DNA from: Pseudomonas sp. Fl4BN1
GTDB taxonomy: Bacteria > Pseudomonadota > Gammaproteobacteria > Pseudomonadales > Pseudomonadaceae
Assembly (NCBI RefSeq): GCF_009908285.1
Contig: NZ_JAAARM010000017.1
Location: forward strand, 62,001 to 126,000
DNA length: 64,000 nt
Reading direction: 5' to 3'
Of the stretch, positions 35,030 through 43,664 are shown piece by piece. Position 1 is the stretch's first letter; every line of letters starts with the position of its first letter. Position numbers and translations under genes: made by a program. Under the pieces are notes generated by a model. The model was not told where the DNA came from, searched no databases, and saw only the letters and a program-made list of their open reading frames with translations.

Positions 35030-36459
35030 GCACGCTGATCCGCAATGGCAACTACATCGATGGCCAATGGTCCCACGGTGGCCCCAGCTACCGGGTGTTC
35101 AACCCGGCCAACGGCGAGCTGATCGCCGAGGTACAGAAGGCCGGTGCCGAAGCCACGGACCTGGCCATCGCCGCCGCCAACCGCGCCTTGCCGGCGTGGC
35201 GCAAGCTCACCGCCAAGGAACGCAGCCAGAAGCTCAAGCGCTGGAGCGAGCTGATGCTGGGCAACCAGCGTGAACTGGCCACCTTGCTCAGCCGCGAGCA
35301 AGGCAAGCCGCTGGCCGAAGCCATGGGTGAAGTGGTCTACGCCGCGAGTTTTCTCGAGTGGTTCGGCGAGGAAGCCAAGCGCGCCTATGGCGACGTGATC
35401 CCCAGCCACAAGGCCGATGCGCGAATCATCGTGACCAAGGAAGCGATTGGCGTGGTGGCGGCCATCACCCCCTGGAACTTCCCGCTGGCCATGGTCACGC
35501 GCAAGGTCGGCCCGGCCCTGGCCGCTGGTTGCACGATGATCCTCAAACCCTCGGAAGAGACACCGTTGTCGGCCTTCGCCCTGGCGGTACTGGCCGAACA
35601 GGCGGGTATTCCAGCCGGCGTGTTGAACATCGTTTCCGGTGATGCAGTGGCCATCGGCGGCGCGCTGCAAGCCTCCAGCGTGGTGCGCAAGCTGTCGTTC
35701 ACCGGCTCGACCCGCACTGGCAAGCTGCTGATGCGCCAGGCCGCCGACACCCTGAAAAAAGTCTCCCTGGAACTGGGCGGCAACGCGCCGTTCATTGTTT
35801 TCGACGATGCCGACCTGGATGCCGCGGTGAAGGGCGCCATGGCTTCGAAGTTCCGCAACACCGGGCAGACCTGCGTGTGCGTCAACCGCTTCTTTATCCA
35901 GGACAGCGTGTACGAGGCCTTCACCCGCAAGCTGGCAGACGCGGTCGCGGCCATGCGCGTGGGCAGCGCCTTGGACGGTGATACCGAGCAGGGCCCGCTG
36001 ATCAACGCGGCGGCGCTGGCCAAGGTCGAGCTGCATGTCGGCGATGCGCTGGAGAAGGGCGCGACGTTGCTGTGTGGCGGTCGCCGGCATGCACTGGGCG
36101 GGACCTTCTTCGAGCCGACCATCCTCACTGAAGCCACCGGCGACATGCTGATCGCCCAGGAAGAAACCTTCGGCCCAGTGGCCGCCTGTTTCCGTTTCAA
36201 GGACGAGGCCCAGGTGCTGCAGCAGGCCAACGACACGCCCTTCGGTTTGTCCGCCTATTTCTACAGCCGTGACATCGGTCGGGTGTGGCGCATGGCCGAA
36301 GGCCTGGAGGCCGGGATGGTCGGGATCAACGAAGGGATCATCTCCACCGAAGTGGCGCCGTTCGGCGGGATCAAGGAATCCGGTCTCGGCCGCGAAGGTT
36401 CCAGGTACGGCCTGGACGACTACCTGGAGATCAAATACCTGCTGATGGGCGGCCTCTGA
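35026..36459 (+). CDS. NAD(P)-dependent aldehyde dehydrogenase (succinate-semialdehyde dehydrogenase-like)
   Basis: The 477-residue enzyme has the ALDH active site: Glu in SLELGGNAPF, Cys in NTGQTCVCVNRFF and the NAD-binding ITPWNFPLAMVTRK. Similarity in style is to the GabD/succinate-semialdehyde dehydrogenase group, though substrate cannot be fixed. It is in the fae operon after the aldo/keto reductase. A perfect 12-bp hairpin follows its stop. Confidence 0.88.
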   Translation: MSTLIRNGNYIDGQWSHGGPSYRVFNPANGELIAEVQKAGAEATDLAIAAANRALPAWRKLTAKERSQKLKRWSELMLGNQRELATLLSREQGKPLAEAMGEVVYAASFLEWFGEEAKRAYGDVIPSHKADARIIVTKEAIGVVAAITPWNFPLAMVTRKVGPALAAGCTMILKPSEETPLSAFALAVLAEQAGIPAGVLNIVSGDAVAIGGALQASSVVRKLSFTGSTRTGKLLMRQAADTLKKVSLELGGNAPFIVFDDADLDAAVKGAMASKFRNTGQTCVCVNRFFIQDSVYEAFTRKLADAVAAMRVGSALDGDTEQGPLINAAALAKVELHVGDALEKGATLLCGGRRHALGGTFFEPTILTEATGDMLIAQEETFGPVAACFRFKDEAQVLQQANDTPFGLSAYFYSRDIGRVWRMAEGLEAGMVGINEGIISTEVAPFGGIKESGLGREGSRYGLDDYLEIKYLLMGGL

Positions 36460-36466
36460 AGCCAGG

Positions 36467-36496
36467 CCCCTTGCCGCATACGGCTGCGGCAAGGGG
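36467..36496 (+). terminator. Intercistronic hairpin after the aldehyde dehydrogenase
   Basis: CCCCTTGCCGCA, loop TACGGC, TGCGGCAAGGGG: a perfect 12-bp stem eight bases after the stop. No T-run follows, so it is more likely an mRNA-stabilising or attenuating hairpin than a full terminator. It would lower expression of the transporter relative to the enzymes. Confidence 0.55.
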
Positions 36497-36526
36497 TGCT
36501 CGACCCCGATTCATCTCTTATTCAAA

Positions 36527-36534
36527 AACAATAA
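36527..36534 (+). promoter_or_regulatory. Candidate Hfq/Crc motif at the MFS ribosome binding site
   Basis: AACAATAA (AAnAAnAA) ends two bases before GGAG of the transporter ribosome binding site, the usual place for Hfq/Crc translational repression. This is the best placed of the motifs seen in the window. Confidence 0.45.
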
Positions 36535-36546
36535 ACGGAGACGAAC

Positions 36547-37905
36547 ATGACCACCGCAACCGTCAAGATCGATGACCTGCCGATTGGCCGGTTCCACCTG
36601 AAGATCGCCGGGCTGACGTTCGGCGCGCACTTCACCGATGGCTACATTCTTGGCCTGATCGGCATTGCCTTCACCCTGCTCAGTCCGCAGATGCAGTTGG
36701 ACGCCTTCTGGCAGGGGCTGATCGGCGCCTCGGCGCTGATCGGGCTGTTTATCGGCAGCCTGTTCTTCGGCTGGATCTCCGACCACCTGGGACGGCAGAA
36801 GATCTTCCTGGTCAGCTTCGTGCTGATCACCCTGGCCTCGGTGATGCAGTTCTATGCCGAGACCGCCATGGGCCTGTTTTTCTGCCGGGTGCTGATCGGC
36901 ATTGGCCTGGGCGGCGATTTCAGCGTCGGCCACGCGATGCTCGCCGAGTTCGCGCCGAAAAAGCACCGCGGCGTATTGCTCGGTTCGTTCAGCGTGATCT
37001 GGACCTTCGGCTACGTCGCCGCGACCTTTATCGGCACCGCCATGCTCAGCCTGGGCGATGACGCCTGGCGCTGGATGCTGGCATCCTCGGCGATCCCGGC
37101 CGGGTTGATCCTGCTGGCGCGCATCGGCACCCCGGAGTCGCCGCGCTGGCTGGTCAATCGTGGGCGCATTGCCGAGGCCCGGGCCATCGTGCACAAACAC
37201 CTGGGTGCCAACGTGGTGCTCGACGAACAGCCCAGCGGCGAAAGCCGTTCCGGCTACGCGGTGCTGTTCAGCCCCGAGTACCGCAAGCGCACGGCGTTCA
37301 ACTGCCTGTTCTTCGTGTGCATCGTCATGCCGTACTTCGCCATCTACACCTTCTTGCCATCGATCCTGCAGAAGATGGGCCTGGCCGAAGGCTTCGGCAC
37401 CGAGTTGATGCTCAACCTGCTGTTGATCCTCGGTGCGCTGATCGGCATCTGGTGCACGGTGAAATTTTCCCGCCGGGGGTTTTTGATCAACTCCTTCATC
37501 ATCCTCGCCGTGGCATTGCTGCTGTTGGCGGTGCTGCCGGGCAGTGCGGCCTGGCTGATGGTGCTGCTGTTTGGTGTTTTCACCCTGGTGTTGTCGGCGG
37601 TGAGCAACCTGGTGGGGGTGTTCCCGGCAGAGAGTTTTCCCACTGAAGTGCGCGCCAGCGGCATCGGCCTGGCCACCGCCGTCAGTCGCCTGGGTTCGGC
37701 CATCAGCACCTTTCTGCTACCGGTGAGCGTGGCCGGGATCGGCCTCAGCCCAACCATGGCCATCCTCGCGGCGATCCTTGCCCTGGGGGCCTGGATCTCC
37801 TGGGCCTGGGCGCCGGAAACCAAGTCCCTGACGTTGAGCCAGGCGTGCAGCGTGCACAGCCCTGAACCTGTCGCCAACCTGCCCAAGGTCGTCGCGCCGA
37901 TCTGA
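36547..37905 (+). CDS. MFS transporter (sugar/organic-acid porter type)
   Basis: The 452-residue permease has twelve predicted helices, the loop 2-3 motif FGWISDHLGRQKIF and, after helix 6, the PESPRWLVNRGRIAEA segment typical of the sugar-porter and aromatic-acid groups. It is the last gene of the fae operon and probably imports its substrate. GGAG precedes the ATG. REP-like sequence follows its stop. Confidence 0.85.
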   Translation: MTTATVKIDDLPIGRFHLKIAGLTFGAHFTDGYILGLIGIAFTLLSPQMQLDAFWQGLIGASALIGLFIGSLFFGWISDHLGRQKIFLVSFVLITLASVMQFYAETAMGLFFCRVLIGIGLGGDFSVGHAMLAEFAPKKHRGVLLGSFSVIWTFGYVAATFIGTAMLSLGDDAWRWMLASSAIPAGLILLARIGTPESPRWLVNRGRIAEARAIVHKHLGANVVLDEQPSGESRSGYAVLFSPEYRKRTAFNCLFFVCIVMPYFAIYTFLPSILQKMGLAEGFGTELMLNLLLILGALIGIWCTVKFSRRGFLINSFIILAVALLLLAVLPGSAAWLMVLLFGVFTLVLSAVSNLVGVFPAESFPTEVRASGIGLATAVSRLGSAISTFLLPVSVAGIGLSPTMAILAAILALGAWISWAWAPETKSLTLSQACSVHSPEPVANLPKVVAPI

Positions 37906-37910
37906 TGTTG

Positions 37911-37986
37911 CAGGAGCCGGCTGGCCGGTGAAGAACGCCTTGAGCCTTGTGCGTTGTTGAGCGTCGTCGCTGGCAAGCCGCTGGCG
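37911..37986. repeat. Imperfect REP pair
   Basis: GCAGGAGCCGGCTGGCCGG and, inverted, GTCGCTGGCAAGCCGCTGG lie about 35 bp apart between two convergent genes. They resemble degenerate Pseudomonas REP elements in doublet form. Confidence 0.4.
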
Positions 37987-38007
37987 GTCGACGCTGTGCG
38001 GCGAGGT

Positions 38008-38883
38008 TCAAGGGTTGCTCACCAGGCTCAGCCATTGGGTGAACAGCCGCACCTTGGACAACCCCTGCCGATCACTCGCCACCTCAAGCCAGTAACCGTA
38101 AGGGCCGATCACTTCTACCGGAGTGATCGGCAGCAGGCGTCCGTCCGCCAGTTCCCGCTCGATCATCTGCCGGTCGATCACCGCCAGCCCGCCACCTGCC
38201 AGGGCGGTATGGATCACTTGGTCCAGGGTGCTGAACTCAAGGCCCGCTTGGGCGTCGACATCGTCCCGGCCCATGGCCGCCAGCCAGTTCTCCCAGACCC
38301 GCAGGCGCTTGCCGTCATGCAGGATGTGCAGCAGGGGAAAGCGGCGCAGGTCCGGTGCCTGGCCGGCACTGAACAGCTCCGGGCTGGCCACCGCGATATG
38401 GCGCTCCATCACCAGCAACTGGCTGTGGCAATGCGTGGCGGCGTGCATGCCGAAACGGATCTCACAGTCGATTTGCGCCGGGCTGTCATGGCTGTTGTGC
38501 TGGGTCACGCTGAGGCTGATGTCCGGGTAGCGCTGGCAGAAGTCGCGCAACTGCGCCGACAGCCAGCGGGTGGCCCAAGTCGGCGGCGCGACAATCCGCA
38601 GGCGTTGGCGCAGGTTGGGCACGCGCAATGCTTGCAGCGCCCGCTCCATGTGATCGAAGGCCTGCCCCAGGTTCGGCGCCAGGGCTGCGCCGGCCTCGGT
38701 CAGTTCCAGGCCTCGCGGGTTGCGGCTGAACAGCGCCACCCCGAGGTAATCCTCCAGTTGCTTGATCTGTCGGCTGACGGCGCCCTGGGTGACGCTGAGG
38801 ACCTGTGCGGCCTGGCTGAAGCTGCGGTGGCGGGCGACTTCTTCGAAGACCCGGAGCATGTTCAGGGAGGGCAGTTGACGCAT
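38008..38883 (-). CDS. LysR family regulator (GcvA-like)
   Basis: The 291-residue protein has a LysR helix-turn-helix (residues 4-62; MLRVFEEVARHRSFSQAAQV, VTQGAVSRQIKQLEDYLG) and an effector domain with the GcvA/AmpR-type pattern. The start at 38883 gives MRQLPSLNMLRVFEE. It is convergent with the fae operon and is the nearest regulator to it and to the porin remnant, so it may control both. It is similar in layout to the LysR protein at 47862. Confidence 0.85.
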   Translation of the reverse strand: MRQLPSLNMLRVFEEVARHRSFSQAAQVLSVTQGAVSRQIKQLEDYLGVALFSRNPRGLELTEAGAALAPNLGQAFDHMERALQALRVPNLRQRLRIVAPPTWATRWLSAQLRDFCQRYPDISLSVTQHNSHDSPAQIDCEIRFGMHAATHCHSQLLVMERHIAVASPELFSAGQAPDLRRFPLLHILHDGKRLRVWENWLAAMGRDDVDAQAGLEFSTLDQVIHTALAGGGLAVIDRQMIERELADGRLLPITPVEVIGPYGYWLEVASDRQGLSKVRLFTQWLSLVSNP

Positions 38884-39058
38884 GGCGGGCAGACTCCGCA
38901 CCTGGCGCCAGGAAGGAGCGGCCGAGCCTGGCAGGCGGGGCGCTGGACGTGGCGGGGCAGGCTTATTGTTGTTGTAAGGCGCTTGTTCAGCGCGCCCATC
39001 TTACCCTGTAGCCGCCCTTGGAGGGTGCTGGCTTGCCGGCCAAGAGGACCTTGAGATC

Positions 39059-39138
39059 GCCTTCGCCGGCAAGCCGGCTCCTACAGGGTTTCCGGCGATA
39101 TCCCTGTCAGCTGTAGGAGCTGGCTTGCCAGCGAAAGG
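39059..39138. repeat. REP doublet (REPIN)
   Basis: Two REP copies in inverted orientation: CGCCGGCAAGCCGGCTCC with TACAGG at 39064-39087, and CTGTAGGAGCTGGCTTGCC with AGCGAAAG at 39111-39137. A third partial copy (GTGCTGGCTTGCCGGCC) lies at 39025-39041. This is the clearest REPIN of the window, between the LysR gene and the porin remnant. Confidence 0.75.
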
Positions 39139-39150
39139 GCCGGCAAAGAT

Positions 39151-40095
39151 TCAGAAGTAGTAGCCAATATTCACATACAGCTGGTTTTCCCACTGGTTGC
39201 TGCCGCCGGGGCCCAGGCTCTGGGCATAGCTGCTGCCGCCGATGTAGGGATCGTTCTTGCCGAACAGCCACTCGGTGGCGACCCACAGTCGGCTCAGCGA
39301 AAACGAGCTGCCAAGGATCATCCGTTGCGAGGTCTGGTAGCCGCTGGCGGATTTCTCGAAGGCGCTGTAGTTGGTGTACAGCTTGATCCCGCTGACCTGG
39401 TCGAACAGGTACTTGCCGTCCACCGCATAGCTCAGGTCGGCGACATACAGGTTGCCGCGACTGGCGACGTTGAAGGTGCCGTCATAACCGCCCAGGGTCA
39501 CCAGCTCGTCGGTGCCCGGATTGCGCGGCGACATCTGCTGGCGCGCCGCCTGCAACTGCACGCCCCAGGGCCCGTTCTTGCCCAGGTAGTGCAGGGCCAG
39601 GGCATTGCGCCGGCCATCGTGGCGGGTGTCGTTGTTCTTCAGGGTCGAGGTCAGGCCGGAGACCCCGACTTCCGAGGCCCAATCCCCCAGTTGCACGGCC
39701 CTGGCCAGCCGCAGCACCAGGGTATTGCGTTCACGGTTGTCACTGCCATCGGCCACGTAGCGGTCGGCGGAGGACACCACGCTGGAGTAGGTACGGCCGT
39801 TGCTGGTGCCCTTGCCTTGCCAGGCCGGGCGCAGGTAATAGCCGGCCTGGAGATTCCACGCGCCGCTCTGCTGGATGTACTTGGCGCCGACCTGTTCGAT
39901 GTCCTCCAGGCCCACCACGTTGCCCAGGGTTTCGAAAAAGCTACTGCCGAAATACGGCTGCAGGCCGAAGGGGATCTGGTTCAGGCCGACCTGCACCTGC
40001 TGTTCGGGGGTGAAGCGGTAGCCGATCCAGGCGCTTTCGGCGAAGGCGATGTCGCCGACCTTGTCGGTGTAGCGATAGGGGTACTTGGATGGCAT
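39151..40095 (-). pseudogene. Outer-membrane porin, 5' truncated
   Basis: The 314-residue frame codes for the C-terminal part of a beta-barrel porin: alternating amphipathic strands, YRFTPEQQVQVGLNQIPFG, GAKYIQQSGAWNLQAGYYLRP, and a C-terminal Phe (NIGYYF) needed for Bam recognition. A stop codon (TAA) directly precedes the first ATG, and there is no signal peptide or N-terminal strands, which such porins of about 400 residues require. The coding similarity ends abruptly near 40090, where a different + strand coding fragment begins. It is read as a gene cut by recombination. Confidence 0.7.
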
Positions 40096-40282
40096 TTATG
40101 ACGGCCTGTGCTGCTGGGGCGGCTCTAGCAACCTGCGCCGTGCCGAGGTGGGTGAACTGGGACGCATTCTGTTGCAGCCTGCACATCAGGGCGGTTGCAA
40201 TGTCACATACGAAGTGATTGACCATGCCAATGGCCGTTTCGAAGAGAGGAAAGCAATATCGATACGGTCATGGCAGTCTTGA
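40085..40282 (+). pseudogene. 3' fragment of an unidentified gene
   Basis: The + frame from about 40085 to the TGA at 40280-40282 has normal Pseudomonas codon use and protein-like content (GLCCWGGSSNLRRAEVGELG, then RILLQPAHQGGCNVTYEVID). It has no ribosome binding site and its apparent start falls on the end of the truncated porin. It looks like the last 60 or so residues of a gene brought in by the event that cut the porin. The product was not recognised. Confidence 0.35.
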
Positions 40283-40763
40283 ATATGGCGCCGCTAGCGT
40301 CTGAAAGTTTTCGCGTACGATTTTTTCCGAATTCTGTAGGTATTCCCAATGCCTCTCGCATTAGCTGCGAGACATTCTGGATATCTGAAAGCCCAGACTG
40401 ATTTTGGGACTTCTCCTACAGTAAATCCTGTTCGGCTTTGTTAGCGTGAGCAGCTATTTACATAGCTCTGGCTAGGTATGGTCGGGTTGTTGTGCGTTTG
40501 GGACTTGCCTTCATTTACAGGCCAGAGCTAGCCCTATAGCAAAGTAAAAAAGAACAGAGGATGTTCAACTTTTGCCCAAATAAAAAGCTTCAGCTTAAAC
40601 GATCAATGTTTCAAATATTGCCTTCAAACTCTCGCTCTCCCTCGAAAAATTCCAGCAGCAGGTCTGATGCATTAACGGTAGGCGCTGCTCTCCTCCCTGC
40701 TTTTCGCTCTGGGAGAAGCTCTGCTTTGCTGGTTTTTTTATTTCCCTGCTTAAGGAAAAGCCT
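40283..40763. other. AT-richer leader region of the vgrG island
   Basis: No gene is supported in these 481 bp. The base composition drops in GC compared with the left side. AGCTCTGGC at about 40462 and GCCAGAGCT at about 40522 could pair over a loop of about 50 bases and form a leader structure. TAAGGAAA lies before the vgrG ATG at 40764. The vgrG promoter should be here but was not identified. Confidence 0.4.
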
Positions 40764-42815
40764 ATGTTCGCGCCAGCCAATACCGCGCATTTCGAACTAC
40801 AGATCCCCTCTGTACGCAACGATTTCAAGGTGCTGACCTTTGATGGCCTTGAGGCCCTCAGCGCCTTGTATGCGATTCGGATTGAGTTGGTCAGTGAGTA
40901 CCCCGATTTTGATCTGGAGAGCCTGCTCTGCCAGCCGGCCTTTCTTCAGTTTGGTCTGGGTGGTGAAGGGATTCATGGGCACATCGAAGATGTGCAGATG
41001 GGGAAAGCGGGTAAGCGCTTGACCCGTTATCACCTGACCTTGGTCCCCGTACTGCACTATCTGCAATTCAGCTACAACCAACGAATTTTCCAGCACTTGA
41101 GCGTGCCGCAAATCGTTACTCAGGTGCTCAAGGGCCATGGCCTGCAGACAGATGTATTTACCTTCCATGTCAGTGCCAGCCCCGAGCGCGACTATTGCAC
41201 TCAGTACGGCGAAAGTGACTTCGACTTTATCCAGCGTCTGTGCAGTGAAGACGGCATCGCCTGGCACCACCAGCACAGCCAGGACGGTCACCGCCTGGTG
41301 TTCAGTGAAGACCAGACCTATTTTCCGAAACTTGGCCCGACTCCGTATCAACCCGGCAGCGGCCAAGTTGCCGATCACCCTGTGGTCAGCCAGTTCTCCC
41401 AGCGCTTCAGCACCCGTACCAGCACCACAACGCGCCGTGACTACGATTTCAAACGGCCTAGCCTATTGCTAGAAAACCAATTCACCGCCGAGTTCAGCCC
41501 CGCGCTGGAGGATTATCGCTACCCGGTGCCGATGACCTCGCTGGAGCACGGCAAGGTGCTATCGAGGCGGGCCCTTGAGCGCCACCGAGCGGACTATCAA
41601 CTGGCTGAAGGTCACAGCGATCAGCCGACCCTGCGCAGCGGGCATTTTTTTGACCTGACCGACCATCCACGCAAGACGTGTAACGATTTATGGCTGTTGC
41701 TCAGCGTCCATCACTCGGGCAAACAACCGCAAGCTTTGGAAGAGTCGATCACCCATGAGGAGCCCCCCGCAGATGGCTTCACCCAGGGTTACCGCAACCG
41801 CTTCAGTGCGATTCCCTGGGACGTGTTCTACCGTCCACCGCTGGTCACCCGTAAATCAGTGCTGGTCAGCCAGACCGCCCGTGTGACGGGGCCGCCCGGA
41901 GAAGAAATATTTTGTGATGAATATGGCCGTGTCCGTGTCGAGCTGCCCTGGGATCGAGCTGAACGCAACAGTGAGAAGAGCAGTTGCTGGCTGCGCGTGT
42001 CATCCAGCTGGGCGGGAGATGGTTTTGGTGCAGTGACTATTCCACGCATCGGTATGGAAGTAGTAGTGACCTATTTAGAGGGCAACCCCGACCTACCGTT
42101 AATTACCGGATGCGTGGTGAATAAGCTCACCTCTACGCCATACCCCTTGCCGGCTAACAAAACCAAGACTGTGTTACGTAGCCACAGTTCACCACACAGT
42201 GGTGGCTACAACGAACTGTCGATTGAAGACCGCGCCGGGCAGGAACTGATCTATCTACGTGCTCAGCGTGATATGGAGCAGAGGATCGAAAATGATAGCC
42301 GGTTAGAAGTCGGTAACGAACGTCGAGAGACCATCAAGGGCAATAGCATCACGGTACTCGAAGCTGAAGAGCAACGTACCGTCATCGCTGACCGTAAAGT
42401 GGATCTCAAAGCCAACGACTATTTGCAGGTCGCTGGCAGCAGTCATACCCGTGTAGGGTAAACGGTGGTGATTGAGGCCGGACAACAAGTGCACATCAAG
42501 GCCGGTGCTCATCTGATACTCGATGCTGGGGTCAGTACGACATTGAAGGGGGGTGGTCAGCATATCGTGATTGGCCCTAGTGGTATTTTCAGCAGTACCA
42601 ATATTGTAATTGGTGGTGCACCCGTTGCGGGAACCGCAGCAGCTCCCGTGTTGCCAGGGATGCTCGAAGGGTTGTCGGAGCCGGCAGTATTGCCGCTCCC
42701 TAGTCTTTCGTTTTACCAACAGCAGTCGGTGGCGGGGGCTCTCCTGCCAACTCCCGGCTGCCAGCTCGATGCATCGGGCCATTGCCCGATTCACCAACCA
42801 GGTAAAACGGCATGA
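40764..42815 (+). pseudogene. vgrG: Type VI secretion tip protein VgrG with an internal stop codon
   Basis: The first frame (40764-42461, 565 residues) contains the gp27-like and gp5/OB parts of VgrG: HFELQIPSVRNDFKVL, YGESDFDFIQRLCSEDGIAW, GEEIFCDEYGRVRVELPWDR, GDGFGAVTIPRIGMEV and YLEGNPDLPLITG. It stops at TAA 42459-42461 after SSHTRVG. The same frame then resumes with TVVIEAGQQVHIKAGAHLIL (to 42815), the normal continuation of VgrG, where family members usually have VGQ-x-x-VIEAG. A single CAA to TAA change explains the break. A truncated protein would keep the trimer core but lose the C-terminal beta-helix that loads the adaptor and effector. Read-through or a sequence error are alternatives. 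Confidence 0.8.
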
Positions 42816-43645
42816 TCAAATCCATCTCATCGCCTTTTCAGGTGCCTGCCGCACCGGGATTCTTATGCGCGATTCTAGACGCTAGTTTTGACCCAGACTT
42901 GCAAGATCACGTTGACCAGGCCATCGGTTACGGTGCTGAGCGCTGCATCCCACTATTCGACAACACACCCTACGGAGCTCTGCAAGCTGCTGGGCCGTTC
43001 GTTTTGCTGTGTCCGCTGCCTGGTGCATTGATGGAGTACGCCGGCACGCTGCTTGAACAGGCCTACGCCGGGTGCGTGGCCTACCTGGAGAGTGAACACT
43101 CCTTCGAGCAGGCTATCGAGCATTGGCGCAGCCTGCTCACTGTCGGCACCGATGATACGCCGGCCCAACTGATGCGTTTTTTTGACCCTCGCTGGTTGGA
43201 GCCACTGCTGAACAGCCTTGATGAAACCCAGATGCTGAAATTCATGGGGCCGCTCACCGACATAGCTTGGCGCAACGAGCTGGGCTGGCGTCATTTGGCT
43301 CATCCTCGACCTGAACCAGGGGCAGAGATTCAAGATCCCGGATGGCTGCACTTGGGGTGCGAGCGTCAGGCCCTCATGGATCTTCAGCGCTTGAAGGTGT
43401 TGGCAGGACGGCTCGCCCAGGATTATCGGGCGGTATTGCCCATGCCCGAGCCAGTGGCGTTCGTGTATCAGCAACTGCTTGCGGCCCGGAACACAGGGTA
43501 TCTGCAAGTGGCCGAGCAGGAGCGCTGGCTACGTCTGGCGCTGCGTCAGGGCGATGGCTTCTGGAACCGCTCCCCACATACCGAATTATTGGCCCGTGAT
43601 GACCTGGGTCTTGGCGACAAGCTGATCGCGCTTGAGCGCCTCTGA
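42812..43645 (+). CDS. DUF4123 type VI effector adaptor (Tap/TEC)
   Basis: The 277-residue protein has the DUF4123 domain (about 15-130; FLCAILDASFDPDLQDHV, PFVLLCPLPGALMEYA, LLTVGTDDTPAQLMRFFDPRWL). Proteins of this family are chaperones that load a specific effector onto the C-terminus of its VgrG. The start overlaps the end of the vgrG frame by four bases (ATGA), which supports that the region after the internal vgrG stop was once translated. The likely client is the LysM protein encoded 19 bp downstream. Confidence 0.85.
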   Translation: MIKSISSPFQVPAAPGFLCAILDASFDPDLQDHVDQAIGYGAERCIPLFDNTPYGALQAAGPFVLLCPLPGALMEYAGTLLEQAYAGCVAYLESEHSFEQAIEHWRSLLTVGTDDTPAQLMRFFDPRWLEPLLNSLDETQMLKFMGPLTDIAWRNELGWRHLAHPRPEPGAEIQDPGWLHLGCERQALMDLQRLKVLAGRLAQDYRAVLPMPEPVAFVYQQLLAARNTGYLQVAEQERWLRLALRQGDGFWNRSPHTELLARDDLGLGDKLIALERL

Positions 43646-43664
43646 ATCACAAGGACGATGATGG

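Noticed and set aside
34951-36492. Long open frames antisense to real genes (also 7923-9695 +, 10435-11856 +, 12952-14427 -, 49054-50709 -)
   Set aside because: They mirror verified enzymes, have compositions without domain features and result from high GC in third codon positions.
42465-42815. A 116-residue reading frame after vgrG as an independent gene
   Set aside because: It is in the same frame as vgrG, continues its sequence directly after one stop codon and has no ribosome binding site of its own.
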